From Panicum virgatum (taxonomy: Eukaryota > Streptophyta > Magnoliopsida > Poales > Poaceae): 64,000 nt of DNA. Of the stretch, positions 45,094 through 55,663 are shown one piece after another (the stretch's first letter is position 1; each line of letters starts with the position of its first letter). A program made the position numbers and the translations under genes. The stretch is taken from contig NC_053140.1 of assembly GCF_016808335.1 (NCBI RefSeq), positions 30,126,086 through 30,190,085 of the forward strand, given 5' to 3'. The notes under the pieces were generated by a model. The model was not told where the DNA came from. It made no database searches and saw nothing but the letters and a program-made list of their open reading frames with translations.

Positions 45094-45103
45094 CGATAAA
45101 TAG
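45094..45103 (+). promoter_or_regulatory. TATA-like box of the CACTA transposase gene
   Basis: GATAAATAGC directly follows the subterminal repeat array and lies about 800 bp before the first coding ATG at 45897. Confidence 0.4.
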
Positions 45104-45239
45104 CCCCCCCACCCCCCTCCAAGCTGTTGTGAACTCATTGTTCATGGCAGCCAAGTGACGGGAGGGGAGGAGAATTTTTGCAATTTTTTTAAAAAGGTTA
45201 GTATTTTTTTTCTCCATGATTTAGAAATTAATTTTTAAG

Positions 45240-45560
45240 ATATAGTTAGCACTTTATTTAGTTTATACATGTGATCAATATTGTTAGATGTAGTTATTTA
45301 GTTTATAGTTGTTATATTAATTATCCTTTCAATTAGTTTATAGTTATATTTAGATGTAGTTTTTTAGTTTATAGTTGTTGTATTAATTATTCTTTCATTT
45401 AGTTTATAGTTATTATTATATTAATTGATATACATGTGATAATAATATTTATTTAGATGTAGTTATTAGTTTGCTATTATTTTATATATGTGTTATTTTT
45501 TATATGTAGATAGCAAGAGATTTAATTAATTATATTACTATAATGAAATGTATAATTATA
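45240..45560. repeat. AT-rich degenerate tandem repeats
   Basis: Recurring TTTAGTTTATAGTTGTTATA-type units in the leader of the transposase gene. Confidence 0.5.
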
Positions 45561-45615
45561 ATAAGTTAGTGATTTATTAAAGGAAAAATATGATGTTTCC
45601 TCGTTTTGATTATAA

Positions 45616-45727
45616 GGAATCGGCAATGTTTCCATTCTTTCTCTCTCTCATTCGCGAGAGACAAATACATAAACACATATATAGAGAGACAGAGAGAGAG
45701 AGTGATAATGTGAACATTGCCGATTCC
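45616..45727. repeat. Foldback element, 15-bp perfect stem with GA/TC-rich extension
   Basis: GGAATCGGCAATGTT (45616-45630) pairs exactly with AACATTGCCGATTCC (45713-45727). Inside, CATT/AATG and TCTCTCTCTC/GAGAGAGAGAG extend the stem around a loop of about 30 bases. TTATAA-like bases flank both sides. It could be a tiny MITE or a small-RNA hairpin. Confidence 0.65.
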
Positions 45728-45896
45728 TTTTTATAACAAAGTTCAAGGATACGAGGGGAAATGTAAATATGTAAAAAATTTGAAGAGAGTGACAAAAATA
45801 ATTGTGAGATAGCGTATTTAATTTTAGGTTAAATTGTGTATTATGAATGAATTAGTATGACAATCTAAGATGTATATAAATCAATTGTGAATCCAG

Positions 45897-48800
45897 ATGA
45901 GTCGGCAATGGATGTACATGGCCGACCGGCGTTCAAATGAGTCCATGGATGGCGTGCATGAATTCATAGAAGAGGTCGAGAAATACAAGTATGGCGGTTT
46001 CGTTCATTGTCCATGCAAATTCTGTAAGAATGAGAGGTATTACTCATCATCAAGAACCATCCACAGTCACTTGTTCAATAGTGGTTTCATGCCGAACTAC
46101 TATGTTTGGACCAAACATGGAGAAAGAGAAATTATGCTGGATAATAATGAAGAAGAAGAGGACAGAATTCCTGATTTTGCTGCCAATTACGGTGCCTTTT
46201 TTGATAACACTACAATGGGTGAGCTGAAGAAGATACTGAAGGACACGTTGTAGAAGATGATCTGGGTCAGATGCTGCGTGAAGCTGAGGAAGTTTGCGAA
46301 ACAGAAAAGGAATCGAGAGATCTGAAGCATATGTTGGAGGACTACAGAACATTATTGTACCCGGATTGCAAACAAGGCAAAAGTTGGGTACCACACTGGA
46401 ATTATTGCAATGGAAGGCATCAAATGGTTTGTCTGACAAGGGATTCGAGGAGTTGCTGAAACTTATAAAAAACTTACTCCCTGAGGGTAACACCTTGCCC
46501 GAAACAACATACGAGGCAAAAAAGGTTGTTTATCCTTTAGGATTAGAAGCACAGAAGATACATGCTTGTCCTAATGACTGCATCCTATATCGTGGTGAAT
46601 ATGAAAATTTGGATTCGTGCCCTGTATGCAACGCATGTCGGTATAATACCCCTCGAGATGATCCAGGCGACGTTGAGGGGATACGTATCAAGAACAGGGT
46701 GCCTGCAAAGGTGATGTGGTATTTCTCTCTAATACCATGTCTGGAATGTTTGTTCATGAACAAAACGAATGCAAAATTGATGCGATGGCACAAAGAAGAA
46801 TGTAAGAAAGACAATATGTTGAAACACCCCGCTGATGGGTCGCAGTGGAGAAAGGTGGACAGAACATTCCCAACATTTGCAAATGATGCGAGGAATATAA
46901 GATTTGGCTTAAGTACGGATGGCATGAATCCTTTCGGTGAGCAGAACAGTGGCCATAGTACTTGGCCTGTGACACTCTGTATATACAACCTTCCTACTTG
47001 GTTGTGTATGAAGCTAAAGTTCATTATGATGCCGGTGCTTATCCCCAGCCCCAAGCAACCTGGTAATGATATTGATGTGTATTTGAAACCACTGATTGAC
47101 GATCTTCTATTGTTGTGGAAAGAGGAGGGTGTTGCTATGTGGGATGCGCATGCAGAGCAACATTTTAACCTACATGCATTGCTTTTCATAACAACCAATG
47201 ATTGGCCAGCACTAAGCAACCTGTCCGGACAGTCTAATAAGGGTTATAGGGCATGCACCCATTGTTTAGAAGAAACCGACAGCATGTATCTGAAGCACTG
47301 TAGGAAGATAGTGTATATGGGTCATCGTTGATTTCTTCCGATCAAGCACCCATTAAGGAGGAGGCATGATCACTACGGTGGAAAGGCAGATCATCGTATG
47401 AAACCTAGGCATCGTTGTGGAAAAATGGTGTTTGAAATGGTCAAAGATGTAAAAGTAGTCTTCGGAAAAGGACCTGGCAGCAGATCAGTGCAGAGTGATG
47501 ACGGACGCGCACCTATGTGGAAGAAGAAGAGTATTTTTGGGGGGTTTACCTTATTGGGGGTCCGCCATGCAATTGATGTGATGCACCTAACAAAGAATCT
47601 TTGTGTGAACCTTTTAGGCTTCCTTGGTGTCTATGGTAAGCCTAAGGATACACTGGAAGCGCGGCAAGATCTTGAACGTATGAAACAACAGGCCGCTCTA
47701 CATCCAGAAAAAAGGGATAAATGACATCATTACCTAGGTCCTGCGTGCTACACTCTTAGCAAGGAAGAGAAGCAAAGTATGTTCGATTGTTTGAACAGTA
47801 TCAAGGTTCCATCAGGCTACTCTTCGAACATAAAGAGGCTACTAAACCTGAAAGAGAAGAAATTCGCACACGTAAAGTCCCATGACTGTCACGTGTTGAT
47901 GACGCAATTAATTTCAGTTGCACTAAGAGGTATTCTACCAGCTAATGTTCGAGCAACAATAATAAAACTATGCGCATTTTTCAACGCAATTTCTCATAAG
48001 GCAATCGATCCATCTAGTCTAATCAGGCTACAAGAGGATGTTGTCCAAAGTTTAGTTAGTCTTGTGATGATATTTCCTCCATCATTCTTCAATATTATGA
48101 CACATCTTCTAGTTCACCTGGTCAAGGAGATTGGTATTCTCGGTCCTGTTTTCCTTCATAATATGTTTCTTTTTGAACGATATTTTGCAGTCCTAAAGAA
48201 ATACGTTCGTAATTGGGCTCGTCCTGAAGGAAGCATTGCGAAGGGTTATGTCACAGAGGAGGTCATTGAGTTTTGAGTTGACTATGTGGATGAACTCTGC
48301 CCAATTGGGGTTCCAGTATCACGGCATGAGGGGCGACTGATTGGAAAGGGCACACTTGGAAGAAAATCAATAAATGCCACCGATCATGCCACGTTGAGCA
48401 AAGCACATCTCACAGTTTTGCAACAATCAGCCTTGGTGGCTCCGTACATGGAGGAGCACATGCAAATGGTCCGAAGCATGTACCCTTCGAAGTTTGAGAC
48501 ATGGATTACAAACCATCATAACGATACATTCGCCACCTGGTTGCAGAAGGAATTCATGGCCAACGATGAAATTCTTGAGCAGCTAGCTTGGCTGGCCAGG
48601 GGTCCGGCAAATTCAATCTTGATGTACCAAGGATATGAAATTAATGGATACACATTTTACACAAGAGCCCAAGATAACAAGAGCACCAATCAAAATAGTG
48701 GTGTCCGTATAGATGCCACAGACTCTAGTGGCCAAACAAACTCATATTTTGGTTACATTGAGGAGATCTGGGAACTCGACTATGGGCCGCTGAAGATCCC

Positions 48801-49092
48801 TCTATTTCGGTGCCAATGGGTTAAGCTGACAGGAAAATGTGTTGATATCGATGAGTACGGAATGAAAACAGTAGACCTCAAAGCGCTTGGCTATCGAGAT
48901 GAACCATTCGTCCTAGCTAAGGATGTCACTCAAGTTTTCTATGTGCAGGACATGTCTAGCAAACCGAAAAAGGACAAGTCTAGAAATAAATCAAGTTTTT
49001 TAGGTGCGGGAGATGAGCCAAAGCGCCACATAGTTCTAGCAGGCAAAAGAAAAATTATGGGAGTCGACGATGTCACAGATGAAGAAGAATAA
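45897..49092 (+). pseudogene. CACTA transposase (TNPD/TNP2 family), degenerate
   Basis: About 1,060 codons. N-terminal transposase-associated domain with MSRQWMYMADRR and HCPCKFCKNERYY. Transposase_21 core: CPNDCILYRGEYENLDSCPV, RFGLSTDGMNPFG, TTNDWPALSNLSGQSNKGY, and GVRHAIDVMHLTKNLCVNL, which holds acidic residues of the catalytic core. Later SHDCHVLMTQL and EGSIAKGYVTEEVIEF, then the DUF4218- and DUF4216-type C-terminus (YFGYIEEIWELDYGPLKIPL). It would cut and rejoin element ends. Lesions: frameshift near 46235, TGA at 47329-47331 (HR*FLP), TGA at 47722-47724 and TGA at 48274-48276. The first is consistent with CGA to TGA. No active product is expected. Confidence 0.92.
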
Positions 49093-49264
49093 CACAAGGT
49101 CGAAGACATGACTCTGTTTACAATGGAGGTTGACACAAATATTCTTTTAGCCCAAGAGGAGGCTCCCTACGCACGTCATGATCACAATGAAGGGACGATT
49201 GTAAAGCGAACCATCGTTAATATTCCATTAGTTGAATGATTATCTGTTGTAATATTCTCTGTGA

Positions 49265-49660
49265 ATATTATCAGATTTATTGGGCAATTAAATGATTTAG
49301 TAGGCATTTATCAGATTTATTATTCAATTAACTAATTTATTAGATGATTAAATGATTAATTAGACAATTAGTATAATTATTGGGCAATTAAATGATTTAC
49401 TAGGCATTTATCATATTTATTAGGCAATTAAATGATTTATTATGCAGTTAATAGATTTATTGAGCAATTAACAAATTTATTAGGCATTAATCAGATTTAT
49501 TATTGAATTAACTAATTTATTAGGCAATTAAATGATTTATTAGACAATTAATATAATTATTAGGCAATTAACTGATTTTCTAGGCAATTATTAGATTTAT
49601 TATGCAATTATCAGATTTATTATGCATTTAAAAAAATTATTATGCAAACAAAAACAAAAT
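49265..49660. repeat. AT-rich tandem array downstream of the transposase
   Basis: About fifteen degenerate units of GGCAATTAAATGATTTATTA-type sequence, 20-27 bp each. Confidence 0.7.
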
Positions 49661-49818
49661 ATTTGAAGCAATATTTTTTGAAAGTTTATTTTGTTAATTT
49701 TCTGAAAGCTTATTTCTTTTTTTGCAATTAATTTGAAGCAATATATGAATTATTAGCCAATTAATAGATTTATAAGAGAACAAGAAAGGGGAAAAGAAAA
49801 GACAAAAATACAACCTTA

Positions 49819-50223
49819 TGGTACCGGGTTAATTTTCCACCCGGTACCAAAAGAGAACCTTTGGTACCGGTTGGAAAATCCACCCGGTACCATAGGGTAC
49901 TATTTGGGTAAAAAAAAGTAGGGCGTCGCGTGGGAGTCGAACCGTGGCCGCGACGCCCAAATTTCCGTGCGTTACCATTGAGCTACTGAGGAATTTCGTT
50001 CAAAGTGGGTCAAAGAGGACGGAAAAGTAAACTTCGAAAAGCCTTAGGCACCGGTTTTAGAAATCAACCCGGTACCATAAGGGCTTTTCATTTCCCGCCC
50101 GTTGGCGACCTAAGGCACCGGGTGGGCGGAGACACGATACCTAAGGCTTGCCAAGGGTACCAGGTTGATCAACAACCGGCTGCCTTAGGTACCGGTTTCT
50201 CTTTTTACCCGGTACCTTAGGCC
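49819..50223. repeat. Internal copy of the CACTA subterminal-repeat type
   Basis: Four inverted pairs: GGTACCGGGT...ACCCGGTACC (49820-49848), GGTACCGGTT...ACCCGGTACC (49863-49891), GGCACCGGTT...ACCCGGTACC (50049-50077), GGTACCGGTT...ACCCGGTACC (50189-50218). The same motif forms the true ends of the element. The array stops just before a TATA-like box for the second gene. Confidence 0.75.
49921..49987 (-). other. tRNA-like module within the internal array
   Basis: Minus strand has A-box-like TAGCTCAATGGTAA (49986-49973) and B box GGTTCGACTCC (49943-49933). The B box is in the loop of a perfect 10-bp stem, GGGCGTCGCG (49921-49930) with CGCGACGCCC (49949-49958). No normal tRNA cloverleaf results. 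Confidence 0.5.
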
Positions 50224-50228
50224 CTTCC

Positions 50229-50236
50229 TCTATATC
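50229..50236 (+). promoter_or_regulatory. TATA-like box of the second CACTA gene
   Basis: TCTATATC directly after the repeat array, followed by a 450-bp CpG-rich leader (50260-50715) and about 650 bp of AT-rich leader or intron before the ATG at 51374. Confidence 0.4.
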
Positions 50237-50714
50237 GGGGGCGGGCCCTGTTCTTTTTCCTCCCCCTACTCTCGTCGCGATTGCCGCCGGCCACCCTCTC
50301 TGATCGTCCGCCGCCCTGTGCGCCGCCGCCTAACCTTCACCAGGCCCGCGCCGGTATCCTCCGTCCAGTGGCCCGCGCTCGGGTCGTCCTCCGTGCCCGC
50401 GCCCCCGCCTCCATGCCCGCGCCGGTGCCTCCGTCGTCATCGTCAACTCCGGCCTCCGTCGCTGCACCACGCCGACGCCAGCGCCCCCGGCCGCCACCGC
50501 GACGACTCTTTGCCCCGGCCAGCCCGCCACCCTCGACGTCCCCATGCCGCCGCCGCTGATCAGCTCCTGCACGATGCCGCCCCGGCCCGCCACCTCGACA
50601 TCCACGCGCTGCTTCCCCGCGCGCGGTACGTCGCCACCCGGCCGCCGGCCTGCTTCCCTGCTCTGCCCGGCGGCCGGCCAACGCTGCCCACCGGCCGGCC
50701 GGCCCCGATGGCCT

Positions 50715-51373
50715 TTTTTTTCTTTAATTTTTTAGATAATTTGCCATTTAGTTTTCAAATTTAGTTTTTTCTTATGTGAATTAGATTTTTAGGTAATTTA
50801 GCATTTAGTTTACAAATTTAGATTTTTTCGCATGTGTATTATATTTTTAGGTAATTTAGCATTTAGTTTAGAAATTTAGGTTACAAATTTAGTTTACAAA
50901 TTTAGATTGTTTTAGGTAATTGCCCAGTAATTTTTTTTGTACTTGTGAATTAGATTTTTTTCTCATATATATTATTTGTCATGTTATTTTGTATTTCTTA
51001 ATTATTTTTTTACTTTTTTCTCATATATATTAGTTTGCAAATTTAGTTTACAAATGTTAGTGAATTATTTGGATGATATTAATTAGTACATTTTTAGTAT
51101 TTATTTAGTTTTCCTTTATGTAGTTCACACACAAAATCAAACACCACCCTCTCTCCAACACATTAACACACGCACACTAACACACACTCTCTCTCTCTAA
51201 CACACACAAACTAACACACTCTCTCTCTAACACACACAGACACACACACTAACACACACAGACACACACTCTCTCTAAGACACACACACTAACACACTCT
51301 CTCTCTCTAACACACACAGACACATACATACTCTCTCTCTCTAACACACGTTTAGGGTTAGTTTCAGTTAAAG
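50715..51373. repeat. AT-rich leader with CA/CT microsatellite
   Basis: 50715-51120 is AT-rich with repeated TTAGTTTACAAATTTAG-type units. 51125-51350 is a compound array of CTCTCTCTCTAACACACAC-type units. No ORF. Confidence 0.7.
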
Positions 51374-54300
51374 ATGGACCCCTACTATGAGGAGGCCGCC
51401 GCAAGATACATGATGCATGCAATAAACGAAGATACTAGGGTCAACGCTACTGAACAATTCGGTGCCGAAGAGGCCCGCACAGCCGATTCGATCCTGAATA
51501 TGTTCGAAGATGGCAGTGACGGGGATGATGACTTTACCCCGATGCCCGCTCAACAGCCCGTTCCAGTACGTATCTTAATTATGCATGGTGACTTAACTAT
51601 ATTAGATTTGCGATTAATATATCTTTTGTTACATTTAGTCGTGCTCTGCATCGAGGTCGAGCCAGTCGAAAGGGAGACGTCGTCTGACCAAAAACCTTGA
51701 GGGAAGACAGGTCGTCACAGAAGTGGACGCAGAGGGCTGTCCATGTGCTCCAGAGGCTGCTAGCACCAAGTTTGTCGCATAATGTGGGGTTGTTGTTCGG
51801 GCGAGAATTCTGATCACCACAAGACTCTGGAAATCGAGCAATCCAGAAGAACAACAACACGCTGTGCCTCCACACCAGAAGGAAATGCTATGGACAGAAC
51901 TGAAGGATATGTTCACATTTCCGAAAGGAGTAAATGAAGAACTTGTGAAGCAGTGTGCCTTGAAGAAGATGGCCCTTGCATTTGCAACATTCAAGAAAAA
52001 ATTGTTCTCCAATTACATCAAAAAGGATAAGGAACCAGACTAGAACGATCTTCCTCAAGTTAAACCTTACTGGGAGGAGTTCAAACAGTACAAGCTATCT
52101 GAGGAAGCACAAGTAAAATCTGAACTGGCCAAAAGGAATGCGAGAAACAAAAAAGTACAGCCTCCACCTTGGGGCAGGTGGGTATAAGAAGGCAGCAAAG
52201 AAATGGCAGAAGACGGAGCAAGACCTTATGGATAGAGGCATCCGGCCGGTGACTTGGGACTGGCCGGATAGATCGAAGTGGTGGTTATTTGTTAACGGTG
52301 TGACAACATGTGAGCTCCATGTGCGAGCAAAGAATATATCTGTTCATGTAGCACACGGGTCTGCCCTACCCGTGAATCCTGCTAGTACAATTCATGGGAT
52401 GCCGATACCCCTGGCTATGCCTCTATCACAGTCGAGCAGACAGTTGAACCAACCCATATTAATGAGGATCTCGAGCTCGATTTCGTTGGAGGTGATGGAG
52501 AGAAAATGTTGGGAGACGCACTACACGGGATTGTTCTATGGCGCAAGGCCGACATCAAAGTGATTGCGAACAACAAGGCTCCCGTGGATCACTCTCCCTC
52601 AGCACCATCTCCGCTCGACTATGGTAATGATTATCGCGATCCAACTCCCTCATCATTGTCTCCGCCTCAGCAGAGGCCCGGTAGTACTCAAACTCCTTCA
52701 GCACCGGAAGAAAAAGGAAAGAAAAAGACATCATCCCTCCCACTGGCTGGACCCACAAACAAGAAGCAGAAAAGGGTCGAAAACAAGATAGGCCCTAAGA
52801 AGAAATTAGCTTATGAGCTGACCCAAGAGGAACTTGATGAGGAGGTGGATCGCGAGGTGAAAGACCATTTCAAACCTAAAGTCCCAGAGAAGAGGGTACT
52901 AGTAGAGCCACAAATAGCAGCCAAGGTCTACTCATGCTTGAACTACCCACCAGGACCGACAAAACTACCCTCGGACTTTGATCGCACACTGATAAAGGCA
53001 CAGCAGCAGAGAAAAAATAAGAAATGTGGAAAGACTGTTCCTCAGCTAGGCTCAGTACAGAAGCAACTCGAGCCCCTCGTGGTGGGGAGGCAACCAAATG
53101 AACAAGAGACGGAATTTTTTCACGAAACAAGATTCATGCTTGATCAACCAGCGGGGACGGCAGATATCCCAATTGCTATAGTTGTTGCTCATCCATTCAA
53201 GCTTGGAAAACTTCTTGTTACTGAGGAGGAGGAGATCAAACTAGGCACACAGATGTTCAATATACATAGATGGTACATGCGCATGTCGAACGAAGAAATG
53301 GATATGTTTAGAGTTAAGTATCGCGACCACGATTTCTATCGTGGGGAGGACGACTTCGCGGTCTACTTCGAACTTCTACATCACATATATCATCGACAAG
53401 CTCTAGACGTCTCTATCATCACCATTTGGGTTCTGTAAGTATAAAAAAAATTAGATTGTCATCAACGTAAATAACTCTGTGCACTTCATAATTTGTATTT
53501 TATCATTCAGTATGGAGCTTCAAAGATGCCGGAAAGAAGGATGGCATCATCAGGTGGGCTTCATGATGCCGTTGTTAATCAACCAGAAAACTCTTAACGA
53601 CAACTACAAGGAGACATGTCAAAACGTGTACCATTCCCTGATGCGCCAACATTACAAATCTTATATAATGATACCCTACAACTATGGGTAAGTCTTGGTC
53701 GACTAAAATCTCTTTTATATTCCTAAATAAATGCTAAGTCTAATATAGTTGTGTATATATATCTGCAGTTATCATTGGGTTTTGCTCATAATTTGCATGG
53801 AGAGCGGCAATCTTACAGTGTTCGACTCCATGAGGTGCCCACAGGCTGCAATCCAACACTTCATAGACCCATTGAACAGGTAAGTACAATGTGCACATAT
53901 CGAATCCTTTTAAATTTTACATCAATTATTCAACATCCAAGTAAATTTCCTGCACAGGGTGTGGAAACAATTTGTAAAGAAGAACAAAGGAGTCGGTCAA
54001 GGGAAGTCGCAATTGGATGTTAGAATTGATTTTCCGGTAAGTTGGGTCACAACCAATTCTCTAAGTAATATCAATTGTTCTGCATAGGCATACACAAATA
54101 TAGAATAACTAATTTATTTCTTTTACGGTGTGCGAGACAACAAAAAGGAACTGATTGGTGTGGGTACTATGTATGCGACTACATACATAGTCTAGTAGAA
54201 TGCGGGAAAGAAACTTCGGAGGAAGCCAGAGTATGTCCATACCATTCTCAACTACGTTCAATTAATTATATTAACGTGGTGAATTAATATATATCAATCT

Positions 54301-54474
54301 TTTCAAAAATGATAGATGTCGCAAATCTACAATGCTGCTTTCATTGTTGATCGGATTAACGCCTTGTGCGAGCAGCTCGCAGGATTCATTGTGAAGGAGA
54401 TCCTGGATCCTAGAGGCGAGTTCTACCATGACGGACACATCAATAGTGTCATCTTCAAACTCTTGAGGGATTAG
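51374..54474 (+). pseudogene. CACTA second gene: TNPA-like region plus Ulp1 (C48) protease domain
   Basis: Inferred exons 51374-51565, 51639-53434, 53511-53697, 53769-53879, 53958-54036, 54129-54230, 54315-54474. First exon starts MDPYYEEAAARYMMHAINED. Exon 2 has the TNPA-like parts (LEGRQVVTEVDAEG, ALKKMALAFATFKKKLFSNY, LGAGGYKKAAKKWQ) with in-frame stops near 51780 and 52040 and frame changes, then a charged linker. The C-terminus is a Ulp1-type cysteine protease: YHWVLLIICM (His), VFDSMRCPQ (Asp), GTDWCGYYVCDYI (Cys). Such domains remove SUMO-like tags or act in element proteins. The acceptor before the Cys exon reads GG (54127-54128) instead of AG. TNPA-type proteins bind the subterminal repeats. 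Confidence 0.8.
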
Positions 54475-55395
54475 TAACTGCAGTATAAACATGACTTGTA
54501 TATTTGTAAATATTTTTAAACGTGATATCGTGTTGTTTGTATATTTGTATATATATTGTAATTGATAGCTAACTTAATTAAATGTTTGACTTTGACTTTT
54601 AGTTAATTTCGAATATTCTTTGAACTCTAACACAACCGATGGATGTATACGTATAGTACTGTATAGCTCGATCGGGTACGCATATCAATTCTCAAAGAAT
54701 AAACAAAACAAATAAAAAAGAAATTTGGGATAAACGGGAAAACTCTTTGGTACCAGTTGGAAATACCAACCGGTACCAAAGAGGCTGCACGCTTGCGTCA
54801 GCGTGGCAGCCTCAGAGGAACCGGATAGTTTTTCCAACCGGTACCTATGGCTGCCAAAGGCACCGGCTGGATTACCCGGTATCCTAGATCCGAGCCAATG
54901 GTCTCGGTTTGCGGGTACCGGTTGGAAAACCGGTACCTATGGCCTTCTTCAACCGGTTCTGAAGGCCTATTTTCCAGTAGTGTAACATCACAGATAGTTC
55001 TTGAATGGAACCGACTGTGAAAATCATTTTTACAGTCGGCACGTGAATAGACTGTGATTCCATTGCTTTTCACAGTCACATAATTACAGACGGTTCAGAT
55101 TCTGTCTGTACAAATGTTTACAAACCGACTGTATATATTGTTTCTGTAGCATTGTTTTCCTTAATAATTTCCGTAACCTCACACAGATGACGGATGTGCC
55201 AAAACTGTCAGACCTCTAAGTCGTGTTTCATAGCTTAGGTATAGGTTCTAGTTCTAGCTTGCGTACTAGGAGTGTGAGTGAGTGACTTGTGTGTGTGCGC
55301 GCGCGGTGTGCATTGGTGTGTAAGTTCAAATACTATATAGCTTGTACTGAAAAGGTTGAGGCAACAAAAAAAAACTAAAAAAAAGAATGGAGACT

Positions 55396-55473
55396 AAAAA
55401 CTTCCCTACGGTATAACTAGCATTGTATGGTGTAGAATATGTGCAATTCAGCAGAGCATTGAAGATGACTTGA
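55396..55473. other. Short interval between SINE and LINE
   Basis: Flanking DNA after the SINE target duplication; no feature seen. Confidence 0.4.
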
Positions 55474-55663
55474 TTTTTTTGTCGAATACGCAAAGAGCTG
55501 CATATCTTTGTATTAAAAGAGAAAGAGTAGTCCAATTACAAGGTAAACACTCCACACCTTGGACCAGAGTGAGGAGCGCACAAAACCACTACGAAGGAAA
55601 AAAATTACAAGGCGCAGGACCAGACCCCCCAAACACCCAAAGAACACTAATCCTGAACCACTC

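Larger units (their letters stand above)
44734..54982 (+). mobile_element. Autonomous-type CACTA (En/Spm-like) transposon, 10.25 kb, decayed
   Basis: TIRs CACTACTAGAAAACAGGCC (44734-44752) and its near-complement (54964-54982), TAA duplications at 44731-44733 and 54983-54985. Subterminal GGTACCGG/GGCACCGG repeats at 44755-45085 and 54750-54960. Two genes on the plus strand: TNPD-type transposase (45897-49092) and a TNPA-type gene with a Ulp1 protease domain (51374-54474). Both are damaged. Confidence 0.92.
43030..55154. mobile_element. Outer non-autonomous CACTA element, interrupted
   Basis: Left end CACTACTACAGAGAC; right end reversed CAATGCTACAGAAAC. TTT duplications at 43027-43029 and 55155-55157. 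Subterminal repeats CACAGTCGGTT / AACCGACTGTGA occur at both ends (43070-43330, 54990-55135). About 1.9 kb without the inner CACTA. I see no transposase of its own; the interior (43330-44730) is AT-rich with a small MITE. Confidence 0.8.
42931..55376 (+). mobile_element. tRNA-headed SINE split by nested CACTA elements
   Basis: The head (42931-43029) has A box TAGCTTAGTGG (42937-42947) and B box GGTTCGATGC (42980-42989). The body resumes at 55158, has the TG-rich SINE-like stretch TGTGTGTGCGCGCGCGG, and ends in an A-rich tail at about 55376. Direct repeats flank the joined unit: AAAAAAGAGTGGAGAACT (42913-42930) and AAAAAAGAATGGAGACT (to 55395). Joined length is about 320 bp. Pol III promoters of this kind drive SINE transcription. 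Confidence 0.65.

Noticed and set aside
49921..49987. Genuine tRNA gene
   Set aside because: A and B box present, but no acceptor or T-arm pairing of a cloverleaf; the strong stem is in the wrong place.
50281..50764. Overlapping frames in the CACTA second-gene leader
   Set aside because: Arg/Pro/Ala low-complexity in CpG-rich leader, open on both strands.
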